Source: Chitinophagaceae bacterium
GTDB taxonomy: Bacteria; Bacteroidota; Bacteroidia; Chitinophagales; Chitinophagaceae
Length of the DNA stretch: 64,000 nt
Assembly (NCBI GenBank): GCA_017307755.1
Contig: JAFKGQ010000020.1
Span: 1-64,000 of the forward strand
Direction of reading: 5' to 3'
Shown: positions 43,053-51,638 of the stretch, in pieces
Position numbering within the stretch: the stretch's first letter is position 1
How the letters are laid out: each line of letters starts with the position of its first letter
The notes under the pieces: model-generated
Seen by the model: the letters and a program-made list of their open reading frames with translations, nothing else
Told to the model about the DNA's origin: nothing
Database searches by the model: none
Position numbers and translations under genes: made by a program

Positions 43053-44915
43053 ATGTTTCCTTCTTATGACATTATAGTAGTAGGCGCCGGTCATGCCGGT
43101 TGCGAAGCAGCAGCAGCAGCAGCCAATTTGGGCTCAAAAGTGCTCCTGATCACGATGAATATGCAGACCATTGCCCAAATGAGCTGCAATCCGGCCATGG
43201 GTGGTATCGCCAAAGGTCAGATCGTTCGGGAAATAGATGCTTTGGGCGGATATTCAGGCATCGTGACAGATAAGAGCATGATCCAATTCCGTATGCTCAA
43301 TCGTTCAAAAGGACCCGCCATGTGGAGTCCAAGAGCACAAAATGACCGGATGCTGTTTGCTGCTACCTGGAGAGAAATGCTGGAAAATACTCCCAATGTC
43401 GATTTTTACCAGGACATGGTGAATGGATTGCTGATTACACAAGGCAAGGTTCATGGTGTTATTACAGGATTAGGTCATAAAATAGAAGCTAAGGCTGTAG
43501 TCGTAACCAGCGGGACTTTTCTCAATGGAGTCATACATATCGGAGAAAAAAGGTTTGGGGGTGGGAGAGTCGCGGAAAAAGCAGCCACTGGTATAACAGA
43601 ACAGCTCGTGTCCCTTGGTCTTGAGAGCGATAGACTCAAAACAGGTACCCCTCCCCGGATAGACGGAAGAAGCCTGGACTATTCAAAGATGGAAGAACAA
43701 AAGGGAGATGAAGAAGTCATCGGTTTCTCTTATCTCGATACACAAAAACCAAAGGAACAACGGAGCTGTTGGATCACCTACACCAGCCCCACGGTGCATG
43801 AGATTCTTAAGACTGGCTTTGACAGAAGTCCTATGTACACCGGCCGGATAGAAGGGGTTGGACCCAGGTACTGCCCAAGTATTGAAGATAAGATCAATAG
43901 ATTCGCTGAAAGAGAAAGACACCAGCTCTTTATTGAACCCGAAGGCTGGAATACCGTAGAGATCTATGTAAATGGTTTTAGTACCTCTCTTCCCGAAGAA
44001 GTACAATACAACGCATTAAAGGAAGTCCCGGGATTTGAGCAGGTACGCATCTTCCGTCCCGGGTATGCCATCGAATATGACTATTTTCCACCAACCCAGC
44101 TGACACATTCACTGGAAACAAAGTCCATTCAGAATCTATTTTTTGCAGGTCAGATCAACGGGACAACTGGCTATGAAGAGGCAGCTTGCCAGGGACTGAT
44201 GGCAGGTATCAATGCTCATCAGAAGATCCGGGATCTTGAACCCTTTATCCTTAAAAGAAGTGAGGCCTATATCGGCGTGCTTATTGACGACCTCATTAGT
44301 AAAGGCACAGAAGAACCTTATCGCATGTTTACTTCCAGGGCCGAATTCCGTACCCTCCTTCGTCAGGATAATGCAGATCTTCGTCTCACTGAAATGAGCT
44401 ATCGCTTAGGTCTTGCATCACAGGAAAGAATGGATAGAACAATAGCAAAAAGATCGGGAGTAGAAAAAATAAAAGAGATCCTGAAAGACTTCTCGCTGGA
44501 ACCCGCAGAATCCGAACAATATCTACAAGAAAAAAATTCAGCCATACTAACCCAGAAACAAAGAGCGCTGCAGGTTTTGTTACGTCCAAATATCGATCTC
44601 ACTTCTATGATCAAGGCAATACCCCGGCTGGGACACGACCTTCATACCTTCAATACAGACACCATTGAACAAGCCGAGATCCAGGTAAAGTATGATGTAT
44701 ATATCGAAAAGGAAAAAGAGCTGGTAAAAAAAATGGCGCAGCTCGAAGATTTGCTGATCCCGGATAATTTCAACTACGATCGGATCTCCTCTCTCTCAAA
44801 TGAAGCCCTGCAAAAGTTTAAACGTATTCGTCCCAGGACCCTTGGTCAGGCTAGCCGCATCAGTGGAGTAAATCCAAGCGATGTGCAAATACTTATGGTC
44901 TATATGGGACGATAA
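43053..44915 (+). CDS. mnmG: tRNA uridine-5-carboxymethylaminomethyl synthesis enzyme MnmG (GidA)
   Basis: 620 aa, full length. The FAD-binding motif GAGHAG is at residues 11-16. CNPAMGGIAKG, MWSPRAQNDR, TSGTFLNG, and LKTGTPPR are the conserved blocks, as are FFAGQINGTTGYEEAA and a C-terminal helical domain (about 470-620) that binds MnmE. With MnmE it modifies the wobble uridine of several tRNAs. The gene is often near the replication origin, which agrees with the parS-like sites just before it. Confidence 0.96.
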   Translation: MFPSYDIIVVGAGHAGCEAAAAAANLGSKVLLITMNMQTIAQMSCNPAMGGIAKGQIVREIDALGGYSGIVTDKSMIQFRMLNRSKGPAMWSPRAQNDRMLFAATWREMLENTPNVDFYQDMVNGLLITQGKVHGVITGLGHKIEAKAVVVTSGTFLNGVIHIGEKRFGGGRVAEKAATGITEQLVSLGLESDRLKTGTPPRIDGRSLDYSKMEEQKGDEEVIGFSYLDTQKPKEQRSCWITYTSPTVHEILKTGFDRSPMYTGRIEGVGPRYCPSIEDKINRFAERERHQLFIEPEGWNTVEIYVNGFSTSLPEEVQYNALKEVPGFEQVRIFRPGYAIEYDYFPPTQLTHSLETKSIQNLFFAGQINGTTGYEEAACQGLMAGINAHQKIRDLEPFILKRSEAYIGVLIDDLISKGTEEPYRMFTSRAEFRTLLRQDNADLRLTEMSYRLGLASQERMDRTIAKRSGVEKIKEILKDFSLEPAESEQYLQEKNSAILTQKQRALQVLLRPNIDLTSMIKAIPRLGHDLHTFNTDTIEQAEIQVKYDVYIEKEKELVKKMAQLEDLLIPDNFNYDRISSLSNEALQKFKRIRPRTLGQASRISGVNPSDVQILMVYMGR

Positions 44916-44944
44916 AAAACCCTCATCAATAAATGCCAAAAGAA

Positions 44945-44970
44945 AACCCTCCGCCTGATGACGGAGGGTT
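44945..44970. terminator. bidirectional terminator after mnmG
   Basis: Arms AACCCTCCG and CGGAGGGTT form a 9-bp stem around eight bases, with TTT on the plus side and TTTTCTTTT on the minus side. It should end both mnmG and the convergent gene at 45012. Confidence 0.8.
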
Positions 44971-44987
44971 TTTAATATTTCTCTTAT

Positions 44988-45001
44988 CCGCCTGCAGGCG
45001 G
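44988..45001. repeat. 14-bp palindrome
   Basis: CCGCCTGCAGGCGG is a perfect palindrome between the terminator and the next gene. Similar words occur as small interspersed palindromes in many genomes; no second copy was seen in the window. Confidence 0.35.
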
Positions 45002-45011
45002 GAAGTTTAGC

Positions 45012-45521
45012 TTAATAAGTATAAGCAGTCCCGTTTTTGATAGACTGCTTTACACCAAATCCATCATTCTTATCAGAAGTGAGTAGGATAAACGGTGCGC
45101 CTGTCTTTGCAGCTGCTTCCTTAATTCTTCTCGTTGCTTTCTTATCCGCAGAACCAGCAGTATTATAACTCAGCAAGCCATTTGTTTTCCCCCGCACATC
45201 CTCTCCTTTCTTCAAACCAATCACCTGAGCTTTATCCGTAAGGATCTGTACCTTCTCCCAATCATCTTCACCAGAAATTACGATCTTCTCTGAGATCTCT
45301 TCCTTCCTTCCGCTTGTACCATATGTGATAGACGCTACAGCAAATTTCCCGATGGTCTGCTCCGCATCTTCACCAGGATATTTATAAGTAATGGTGGTTT
45401 CCCCCACCTTCAGGACTTTCACCTCCAGCTTTTCGCCGTTATGTTTAATTAACTTATCGTTCTGGGAGAAAGCGGTAATTGCAAAAAGGGCTGTCAAAAG
45501 GGTCAAAAGGGTCTTTTTCAT
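45012..45521 (-). CDS. hypothetical exported protein, 169 aa
   Basis: The signal peptide is clear (MKKTLLTLLTALFAITAFS). The mature part starts with a short strand-rich domain (DKLIKHNGEKLEVKVLKVGE, then TITYKYPGEDAEQTIGKFAV) seen in several uncharacterised Bacteroidota exported proteins. The C-terminus (SADKKATRRIKEAAAKTGAP, then ILLTSDKNDGFG) has a helix with basic residues. I cannot name the function. The gene is transcribed toward mnmG and shares its terminator. Confidence 0.7.
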   Translation of the reverse strand: MKKTLLTLLTALFAITAFSQNDKLIKHNGEKLEVKVLKVGETTITYKYPGEDAEQTIGKFAVASITYGTSGRKEEISEKIVISGEDDWEKVQILTDKAQVIGLKKGEDVRGKTNGLLSYNTAGSADKKATRRIKEAAAKTGAPFILLTSDKNDGFGVKQSIKNGTAYTY

Positions 45522-45694
45522 TGCGAGATTGATTTAAAGTTTATGGATAAACGTAATAACGCTAAAAATAGAATAAATTATCTATGCGCTATAACTGATA
45601 AAAGATTTTTAATCCACAAACGACCAATTTCTACAAGGAACAAACTCACAAAATAAATAATTAAAATATTATATATAAAATAATAATAATTAAT

Positions 45695-46705
45695 CTATAA
45701 GCCATACCTTGCGCTGATCTCAAGCATCCTGTCCATCGGCTTTCTTGCCTCCTTCATCAGGACTTCATCCATGATCAGCTCAGGCTTCTCATATTTTAAA
45801 CACAAGTACAGCTTTTCCAGCGTATTTAGCTTCATATGCGGGCAATCATTGCACGCGCAGCTGTTATTCGGGGGAGCAGGGATAAATGTCTTTCCGGGGG
45901 ACGCCAGCTCCATCTGATGCAATATCCCGGCTTCCGTAGCAACAATATATTCCTGAGCATCATCCCGCTGGGTATATTTCAACAAACCCGTTGTCGATCC
46001 TATAAAATCCGCAATACGCAAAATGGGTTCTTCACATTCCGGGTGGGCTATCAATTTGGCTTTTGGATGACGGACCTTTAGCTTGGTGATCTTTTCCAGA
46101 CTGAAAATCTCATGTACCATACAGGCCCCATCCCAAAGCAGCATATCCCGGCTCGTTTTCTTTATTAAATACGCTCCGAGATTCCTGTCAGGTGCAAATA
46201 TGATCTTCTGATCCTTCGGCACGCTCTCCACGATCTTCTCTGCGTTGGAAGAAGTACAGATAATATCGCTCAACGCCTTTACTTCTGCCGTGCAGTTGAT
46301 ATAGGATATCACAATATGATCCGGGTGCTTTTCCTTGAACGCTTTGAATAAGAACCCCGGAGCCGAGTCAGCAAGAGAGCAGCCGGCCTTGAGGTCCGGC
46401 AAGACCACCTTTTTGTTCGGGTTGAGGATCTTCGCCGTCTCCGCCATAAAATGCACCCCCGCAAAAACAATCAGGTCCGCCTCTGTTTTCGCAGCCTGCT
46501 GCGCAAGACCCAAACTATCCCCCAGATAATCCGCCACATCCTGGATATCAGCCTCCTGGTAATAATGCGCAAGGATAATGGCATTTTTCTCCTTTTTCAG
46601 TCGCTCGATCTCCTTAAAAAGGTCCAGCTCCGGCGAAACATTTATATCCAAAAAACCTTTCTTTTCAAGATTTTTTGTCGCTACATTTATGTTAATATCT
46701 ACCAT
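45695..46705 (-). CDS. nadA: quinolinate synthase
   Basis: 336 aa. The cysteines that hold the [4Fe-4S] cluster are in KAGCSLAD, HPECEEP and a final CACNDCPHM. AHYYQEADIQDVADYLGDS is the substrate-binding block. The enzyme condenses iminoaspartate with dihydroxyacetone phosphate, the first committed product of de novo NAD synthesis. There is no nadB or nadC next to it. Upstream is the long origin-like region. Confidence 0.95.
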   Translation of the reverse strand: MVDININVATKNLEKKGFLDINVSPELDLFKEIERLKKEKNAIILAHYYQEADIQDVADYLGDSLGLAQQAAKTEADLIVFAGVHFMAETAKILNPNKKVVLPDLKAGCSLADSAPGFLFKAFKEKHPDHIVISYINCTAEVKALSDIICTSSNAEKIVESVPKDQKIIFAPDRNLGAYLIKKTSRDMLLWDGACMVHEIFSLEKITKLKVRHPKAKLIAHPECEEPILRIADFIGSTTGLLKYTQRDDAQEYIVATEAGILHQMELASPGKTFIPAPPNNSCACNDCPHMKLNTLEKLYLCLKYEKPELIMDEVLMKEARKPMDRMLEISARYGL

Positions 46706-46879
46706 AGTATTTAATAATATTTACTTTTTTATAAAAATAGCTATTACTATTAGGATGGTGAATTCGTGGATAAGAATTTCTACTGACTATTGGAATACAG
46801 CAAAATCCGTAGTTATTCACAACATTCCACAAATACTTAACAATAGATTAATCTGTTTTGATCAGCGTTTTAGCCCTTT

Positions 46880-46895
46880 TTCCACCACGGTGGAA
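46880..46895. repeat. palindrome TTCCACC-AC-GGTGGAA
   Basis: Seven-base arms around AC, in the origin-like region. The right arm is part of the first copy of the direct repeat at 46887. Confidence 0.45.
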
Positions 46896-46952
46896 TAAAT
46901 CGGTATCCGGAAAAGATTTTTAGAGCAGGACTGTTAGCGACGGTGGAATAAA
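46887..46952. repeat. 13-bp direct repeat pair in the origin-like region
   Basis: ACGGTGGAATAAA occurs at 46887-46899 and again at 46940-46952, 53 bases apart, close to five helical turns. This could be a pair of initiator or regulator sites on the same face of the DNA. Confidence 0.5.
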
Positions 46953-47112
46953 GGTGGGTTTGTTCACCGGACAGCGGAAGACTGGTTTCAAAAGACCCCT
47001 TATTCAAAAGTTTTCTCCCTTTTTCTCCCAGTCAGCGGACCCTTTCTACTGGGGTTATCCACCAGATAGGACGGTTATCCATATTTTCTTGTTGATTGGA
47101 GTTTCACGCCCT

Positions 47113-47182
47113 GCTCGAGCACAGCGAGAGCGCGCGAAGCGCAATAGTTTAGCGTCTAAACAAACCCAGGCCGTCAGGCCTG
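47113..47182. repeat. composite four-hairpin repeat, copy A
   Basis: Four consecutive hairpins: 47113-47131 (loop CACAG), 47132-47142 (GCGC-GAA-GCGC), 47147-47161 (GTTTAG-CGT-CTAAAC), and 47167-47182 (CAGGCC-GTCA-GGCCTG). Copy B at 57086-57159 has the same order and the same four loops but different arm sequences for hairpins 1, 2 and 4. The shared core is AATAGTTTAGCGTCTAAAC. Confidence 0.75.
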
Positions 47183-47425
47183 TTAATAAACGTTCCACAC
47201 TTATTTAAACGAACAGCGGGAAAAATTTCTTATGTGTTCAGCCAAATATTCCTATCCCACCTCCCCAAACACCCATTTCCACGCTGCAAAAACACCTCCA
47301 AACCACACCCTGAGAAATTTTCCAAACCCAGCACAGCAGGCAGTTTCGCTTATTTTCCACAATTTGTTCATAATATTTTTTACCCTATCTTCGCCATCCC
47401 GTTCAAAAAAACGGATAGTACTATT

Positions 47426-49582
47426 ATGTCTATTATTCAACAAATCCGGGAGAAAGCCGCCTGGTTAGTTTTCGGTCTGATTGCTTTGAGCCTTATTGGC
47501 TTTCTTCTCATGGATGCCTTTGTGGGAAGAAGCCGTCTTTTCGGCAACCGTTCCACCGTCGTGGGTAGTGTCAATGGAGAGAAGATAGAATACAATGACT
47601 TTCAGAAAATGGTATCCCTGCAGGAAGAGAATTATAAAAGGAGAGGTCTTGCCGTAAATGAAGGGATGCAGCAAAATATCCGTGAAGGCATTTGGAGACA
47701 AATGGTGGAAGAGGCTCTGCTAAATAAAGATGAAAATGCCCTCGGTCTTGACGTCACCGACAAGGAAATAAATGACATGCTGGTAGGAGCCAATGCGATC
47801 CAGGATATCAAGCAGGCATTCACCGATCCAAAAACGGGTGTCTTCGACGCACAAGCTGCTGCCTCCAGGATCAACCAGATGCGCCAGCTTTGGAAATCTG
47901 GACCGAAGAAGAGTGGAGATAATAGCCAATACGAGGCAGCCCGCAGTTTTTTTGAAGAGTCTGTTCCCCAGATCGCCAAAATGCGGATCCGCGAAAAATA
48001 CACCGCCCTCCTTGCCAGCAGCGCATATGTCCCGAAATGGATGATCGAAAAAGGTAATGCGGACAATAGCCAGATCGCTTCCATCTCATATGTCAATAAT
48101 CCCTATTTTACGGTTGCCGACAGTCTGGTAAAAGTCGCCGACAACGAGATCGCTGATTATATAAATAATCACAAGGATCAGTTCCACCAGGAAGAGAGCC
48201 GGAGCATCGCCTATGTGGTATTCGACGCAGCCCCTACCACTGACGACAGCGCGAAATTGCGCCAGCAGCTGGCCGACATGAAGGCTGATTTTGTAAAATC
48301 CGATAACCCCGAAGCTTTTCTTGCCCGGATGGGTTCAGATCAGCAATTCTATGATGGTTATAAAGGCAAGTCACAGATCATGGTACCTAATAAGGATTCC
48401 ATCTTTTCCCTTGCAAAAGGCGAGGTGTTCGGACCCTACCTGGATGCCGGCAGCTATGTACTGGCTAAAAAGGTAGATGAAAAGACCCTGCCCGACTCTG
48501 TAAAGGCCCGTCATATTCTGGTGGCGACAACGGACCGCAGCGGACAGGCCCAGATCCCGGACAGCATCGCCAAAAAGAAGATCGACAGCGTCAAGGCCCT
48601 TCTCGAAAGCGGCGCCAACTGGGATAGTGTCGCCTTCAAACTCTCCGACGACCCAGGAAGCAAGGAAAAAGGCGGCGACCTGGGCTACTTTGGTTCCGGC
48701 CAGATGGTAAAGGAATTCAATGACTTTTGTTTTGAAGGTAAAAAAGGAGAGGCCAGGATCATAAAAACACAGTTTGGCTATCATTATGTCCAGATAGAAG
48801 ATCAGAAAAATATCGAGCCTGCCTACAAGATAGCCTATCTCTCCAAGAAGATCGATGCCAGCCCCGAGACTGACCAGCGCGTTTCCGGCCTTGCCAACCA
48901 GTTTGCCGGAGAGAACCGCGATCCTAAATCCTTCGACCAGGCCATCCAAAAGAACAATTATCATAAATTGCTGGCCCCCGATATCCAGCCCTCTGAATAT
49001 TCCATCCCCGGCCTGGGACCCAACCGCTCTCTGATCCGCTGGATCTATGAGGGTAAGATCGGAGAAATATCCGAACCCTTCCCCATCGGAGATAAATACG
49101 TCGTGGCGGAAATTACCGAGATCAACGCAGAAGGACTGATGTCACCCGCCAAGGCCCGTCCCCAGGTAGAGTCCCTCCTGCGAAATAAGAAAAAGGCCGA
49201 GATAATTATAAAAAAACTGGGGGCCCCAGCCTCCCTGGAAGCAGCCGCAACCGCTGCTGGTGGTGGACAAACAGTACAAAAGGCTGACAGTGTCCTGTTC
49301 TCCTCACCCATGATACCCAACACAGGCATGGAACCAAAGGTCGTGGGTTCAGCGTTTAACAAAACACTGGTAGGCAAACCCGTCTCTCAGCCCATTGCCG
49401 GCAATGGCGGTGTCTTCCTGATAAAAGTGGATAATGTGAGCGCGACCTCCAACCCCAATGCCGACCTGCAACAACAACGCTTTGTGCAGACACAACAAGA
49501 GAAGTCCCGGATCTCTTATATGTTGATGGATGCTTTGCGCAAGCTGGCGGAGGTAAAGGATAATCGAGGTAAGTTTTACTAA
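47426..49582 (+). CDS. ppiD: SurA/PpiD-like peptidyl-prolyl isomerase foldase
   Basis: 718 aa from ATG 47426 (MSIIQQIREKAAWLVFGLIAL); the frame is open upstream to 47234, but the upstream part is low in coding signs and would place the membrane anchor late. One N-terminal membrane helix (about 12-33) is followed by a SurA-N-like region with NGEKIEYNDFQKMV, then a parvulin domain (about 365-470: VKARHILVATTD, KLSDDPGSKEKGGDLGYF, TQFGYHYVQIED). It helps fold proteins at the periplasmic face of the inner membrane. It is divergent from nadA across the origin-like region. Confidence 0.88.
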   Translation: MSIIQQIREKAAWLVFGLIALSLIGFLLMDAFVGRSRLFGNRSTVVGSVNGEKIEYNDFQKMVSLQEENYKRRGLAVNEGMQQNIREGIWRQMVEEALLNKDENALGLDVTDKEINDMLVGANAIQDIKQAFTDPKTGVFDAQAAASRINQMRQLWKSGPKKSGDNSQYEAARSFFEESVPQIAKMRIREKYTALLASSAYVPKWMIEKGNADNSQIASISYVNNPYFTVADSLVKVADNEIADYINNHKDQFHQEESRSIAYVVFDAAPTTDDSAKLRQQLADMKADFVKSDNPEAFLARMGSDQQFYDGYKGKSQIMVPNKDSIFSLAKGEVFGPYLDAGSYVLAKKVDEKTLPDSVKARHILVATTDRSGQAQIPDSIAKKKIDSVKALLESGANWDSVAFKLSDDPGSKEKGGDLGYFGSGQMVKEFNDFCFEGKKGEARIIKTQFGYHYVQIEDQKNIEPAYKIAYLSKKIDASPETDQRVSGLANQFAGENRDPKSFDQAIQKNNYHKLLAPDIQPSEYSIPGLGPNRSLIRWIYEGKIGEISEPFPIGDKYVVAEITEINAEGLMSPAKARPQVESLLRNKKKAEIIIKKLGAPASLEAAATAAGGGQTVQKADSVLFSSPMIPNTGMEPKVVGSAFNKTLVGKPVSQPIAGNGGVFLIKVDNVSATSNPNADLQQQRFVQTQQEKSRISYMLMDALRKLAEVKDNRGKFY

Positions 49583-49589
49583 ACAATAA

Positions 49590-49617
49590 GATAAACCCAC
49601 CGGAAGGTGGGTTTATC
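49590..49617. terminator. strong hairpin after the ppiD-like gene
   Basis: GATAAACCCACC and GGTGGGTTTATC form a perfect 12-bp stem around a GGAA loop, seven bases after the ppiD-like stop. There is no long T-run, but TTTAT at the arm end and ATTTAT after it are U-rich. It lies directly before the next promoter box. Confidence 0.7.
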
Positions 49618-49637
49618 ATTTATATCCATTCCTGTCG

Positions 49638-49645
49638 TACCTTTG
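49638..49645 (+). promoter_or_regulatory. promoter -7 box candidate for the DUF2480 gene
   Basis: TACCTTTG, identical to the mnmG box, ends 18 bases before ATG 49664 and comes just after a terminator hairpin, which supports a new transcript here. Confidence 0.45.
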
Positions 49646-49663
49646 TACCGCAAACATCAGCCC

Positions 49664-50170
49664 ATGAGCGAAGAGATCGTCAATAAAGTAGCGCAGAGCG
49701 CCCTGCAGACACTCGACCTCGAAGATTATTATCCCCGTGAAGAGATCGTGCTGTTCGATCTGAAGCCCTACCTCTTTATGGAAAAGATCCTCCGTGAAAA
49801 AGATTTCCGGGCTGCCCTCCAGCAGATTGATTGGACCCAATACCAGGAGAAGATCGTTGCCGTCACCTGTTCTGTAGATGCTATCATACCGCTGTGGTCC
49901 TATATGTTGATAGCCGTCAACCTGCAGCCTTTTGCCCGTGATATCGTCATGGGAGACGAAAAGACCGCCCTCCAACAAGCATTTCTTTCCAGGCTCGCCG
50001 CCATCGATATACAGGAATTCACCGACAAACGCGTCATCGTAAAAGGATGCGGGGACCTCCCTGTCGGCGGATTCGCCTATATGGAGATCGCCAAACGACT
50101 ACGTCCCGTGGTGAAGAGCATTATGTATGGGGAGGCATGTAGCAACGTGCCCGTATACAAGAAAAAATAA
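49664..50170 (+). CDS. DUF2480-family protein
   Basis: 168 aa from ATG 49664; the frame is open to 49607 but that runs through the terminator and promoter. Family features: NKVAQSALQTLDLEDYYP at the N-terminus, VDAIIPLWSYMLIA in the middle, and VIVKGCGDLPVGGFAYMEIAKRL near the end. The family is restricted to Bacteroidota-like genomes and has no known function. The cytochrome bd genes follow 54 bases later in the same direction, so it may be part of that operon. Confidence 0.8.
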   Translation: MSEEIVNKVAQSALQTLDLEDYYPREEIVLFDLKPYLFMEKILREKDFRAALQQIDWTQYQEKIVAVTCSVDAIIPLWSYMLIAVNLQPFARDIVMGDEKTALQQAFLSRLAAIDIQEFTDKRVIVKGCGDLPVGGFAYMEIAKRLRPVVKSIMYGEACSNVPVYKKK

Positions 50171-50224
50171 GACCCGTCGGCGTTCTGGCGAATAGCGACT
50201 GCAAGCCCAAAAAAAACCACCGCT

Positions 50225-51637
50225 ATGGATGTAGAAATCTTGGCCAGGATCCAGTTCGCTTTTACCATTGCATTCCATTATATCTATCCGCCTCTCAGCA
50301 TCGGTCTGGGTCTGATCCTTGTCATCATGGAAGGACTCTATTTAAAGACGGGCAACCGTATTTATGAACAGGCGGTTCGGTTTTGGATACGCATCTTCGC
50401 ATTGATATTCGGCATCGGCGTGGCCACGGGTATTATCATGGAATTCGAGTTTGGCACTAACTGGGCTACTTATTCGAAATACGTGGGGGATATCTTTGGC
50501 AGCGCCCTGGCTGCCGAAGGCATCTTCGCGTTCGCCCTGGAATCCGGTTTCCTGGGCATCCTCATTTTCGGGTGGAAACGGGTAAGCCCCAGGGTCCATT
50601 TTTTCTCCACCATCATGGTATTCCTGGGTTCGCTTTTCTCTGCCGTATGGATCGTGGTTGCAAATTCCTGGCAACAGACACCCGCAGGCTATCGCATCGT
50701 AGGTGAAGGTCTGAATGCCCGTGCCGAAATCACAGACTTTTGGGCCATGGTATTCAACCCCTCCAGCGTAGATCGTCTCCTCCACGTTTGGATCGGCGCC
50801 ATCCTCGCAGGCGCCTTTCTCGTCATCAGCGTCAACGCGTGGTATATCGTTCATAAAAAACACCTGGAAATAGCCCGCCCCTCTTTTAAGATAGCACTTG
50901 CCGTCGCCACCGTTTTTTCATTACTCCAGCTTTTCATTGGTCACCGCAGCGCCGATGGCGTCTCCAAATACCAGCCCGCAAAGTTGGCCGCGATGGAAGG
51001 ACATTACGACAGCTCGTCCCGCGCAGACATGTATCTTTTTGGATATGTAAATGCCCGGAATGAAAAAACCAGCGGACTTAAGATCCCCGGAGGTCTTTCC
51101 TTTCTCGTCCATGGCGATTTCAACGCTCCCATCCGGGGGCTGAGGTCGTTCAAGCCGGATGAACGGCCATCACAGGTCAACAGTGTATTCCAATTCTATC
51201 ACCTGATGGTCATCATCGGTTCGTCCATGATCGTCCTTACCCTCTTTGCCAGCTGGTGTTGGTGGAGAGGAAAACTTTTTGACAAACGCTGGCTGATGTG
51301 GGTATTTGCATACAGCGTGCTGCTGCCGCAGATAGCCAACCAGGCTGGTTGGTTTACCGCGGAAATGGGCCGGCAGCCCTGGGTCGTTTATGGTATGCTA
51401 AAAACTTCCGATGCGCTTTCGAAGATCGTCACCGCCAACCAGATCATTTTTTCTCTGATCCTGTTCACCCTTGTTTATATCGTCCTGTTTGCACTGTTCC
51501 TTTTTCTGCTTAACAGAAAGATACAGCATGGCCCGGTGGACTATGGATCAAAAGAGCATATAGACCTGGGAACAAGAAGAGACAACCCCATACTGGAACA
51601 TGATCCGGATGGCATCTACATCCGTAAAAAACTATAA
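50225..51637 (+). CDS. cydA: cytochrome bd ubiquinol oxidase subunit I
   Basis: 470 aa, about nine membrane helices. RIQFAFTIAFHYIYPPLSIG holds the first heme-ligand His, EFGTNWATYSKYVGDIFGS is in the second block, and GRQPWVVYG is the diagnostic motif near residue 385. The short quinol-binding loop marks the non-proteobacterial type. With CydB it reduces oxygen with high affinity and supports growth at low oxygen. The stop is one base before the cydB start. Confidence 0.95.
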   Translation: MDVEILARIQFAFTIAFHYIYPPLSIGLGLILVIMEGLYLKTGNRIYEQAVRFWIRIFALIFGIGVATGIIMEFEFGTNWATYSKYVGDIFGSALAAEGIFAFALESGFLGILIFGWKRVSPRVHFFSTIMVFLGSLFSAVWIVVANSWQQTPAGYRIVGEGLNARAEITDFWAMVFNPSSVDRLLHVWIGAILAGAFLVISVNAWYIVHKKHLEIARPSFKIALAVATVFSLLQLFIGHRSADGVSKYQPAKLAAMEGHYDSSSRADMYLFGYVNARNEKTSGLKIPGGLSFLVHGDFNAPIRGLRSFKPDERPSQVNSVFQFYHLMVIIGSSMIVLTLFASWCWWRGKLFDKRWLMWVFAYSVLLPQIANQAGWFTAEMGRQPWVVYGMLKTSDALSKIVTANQIIFSLILFTLVYIVLFALFLFLLNRKIQHGPVDYGSKEHIDLGTRRDNPILEHDPDGIYIRKKL

Positions 51638-51638
51638 C

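Larger units (their letters stand above)
46706..47425. other. origin-like intergenic region (oriC candidate)
   Basis: This 720-base region between divergent nadA and the ppiD-like gene has five words within one base of the DnaA box TTATCCACA: minus strand at 46765-46773 (TTATCCACG) and plus strand at 46813-46821 (TTATTCACA), 47055-47063 (TTATCCACC), 47075-47083 (TTATCCATA), and 47353-47361 (TTTTCCACA). Chance would give about 0.15 such words. An AT-rich part (46705-46752) could be the unwinding element. A 13-bp direct repeat and copy A of the composite hairpin repeat also lie here. Two parS-like sites are 4 kb away. dnaA itself is not in the window. Confidence 0.6.

Noticed and set aside
47234..47425. 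N-terminal extension of the ppiD-like protein
   Set aside because: The 64 extra residues are Pro/Phe/Lys-rich, would cover a DnaA-box word and would displace the membrane anchor; ATG 47426 is typical for the family.
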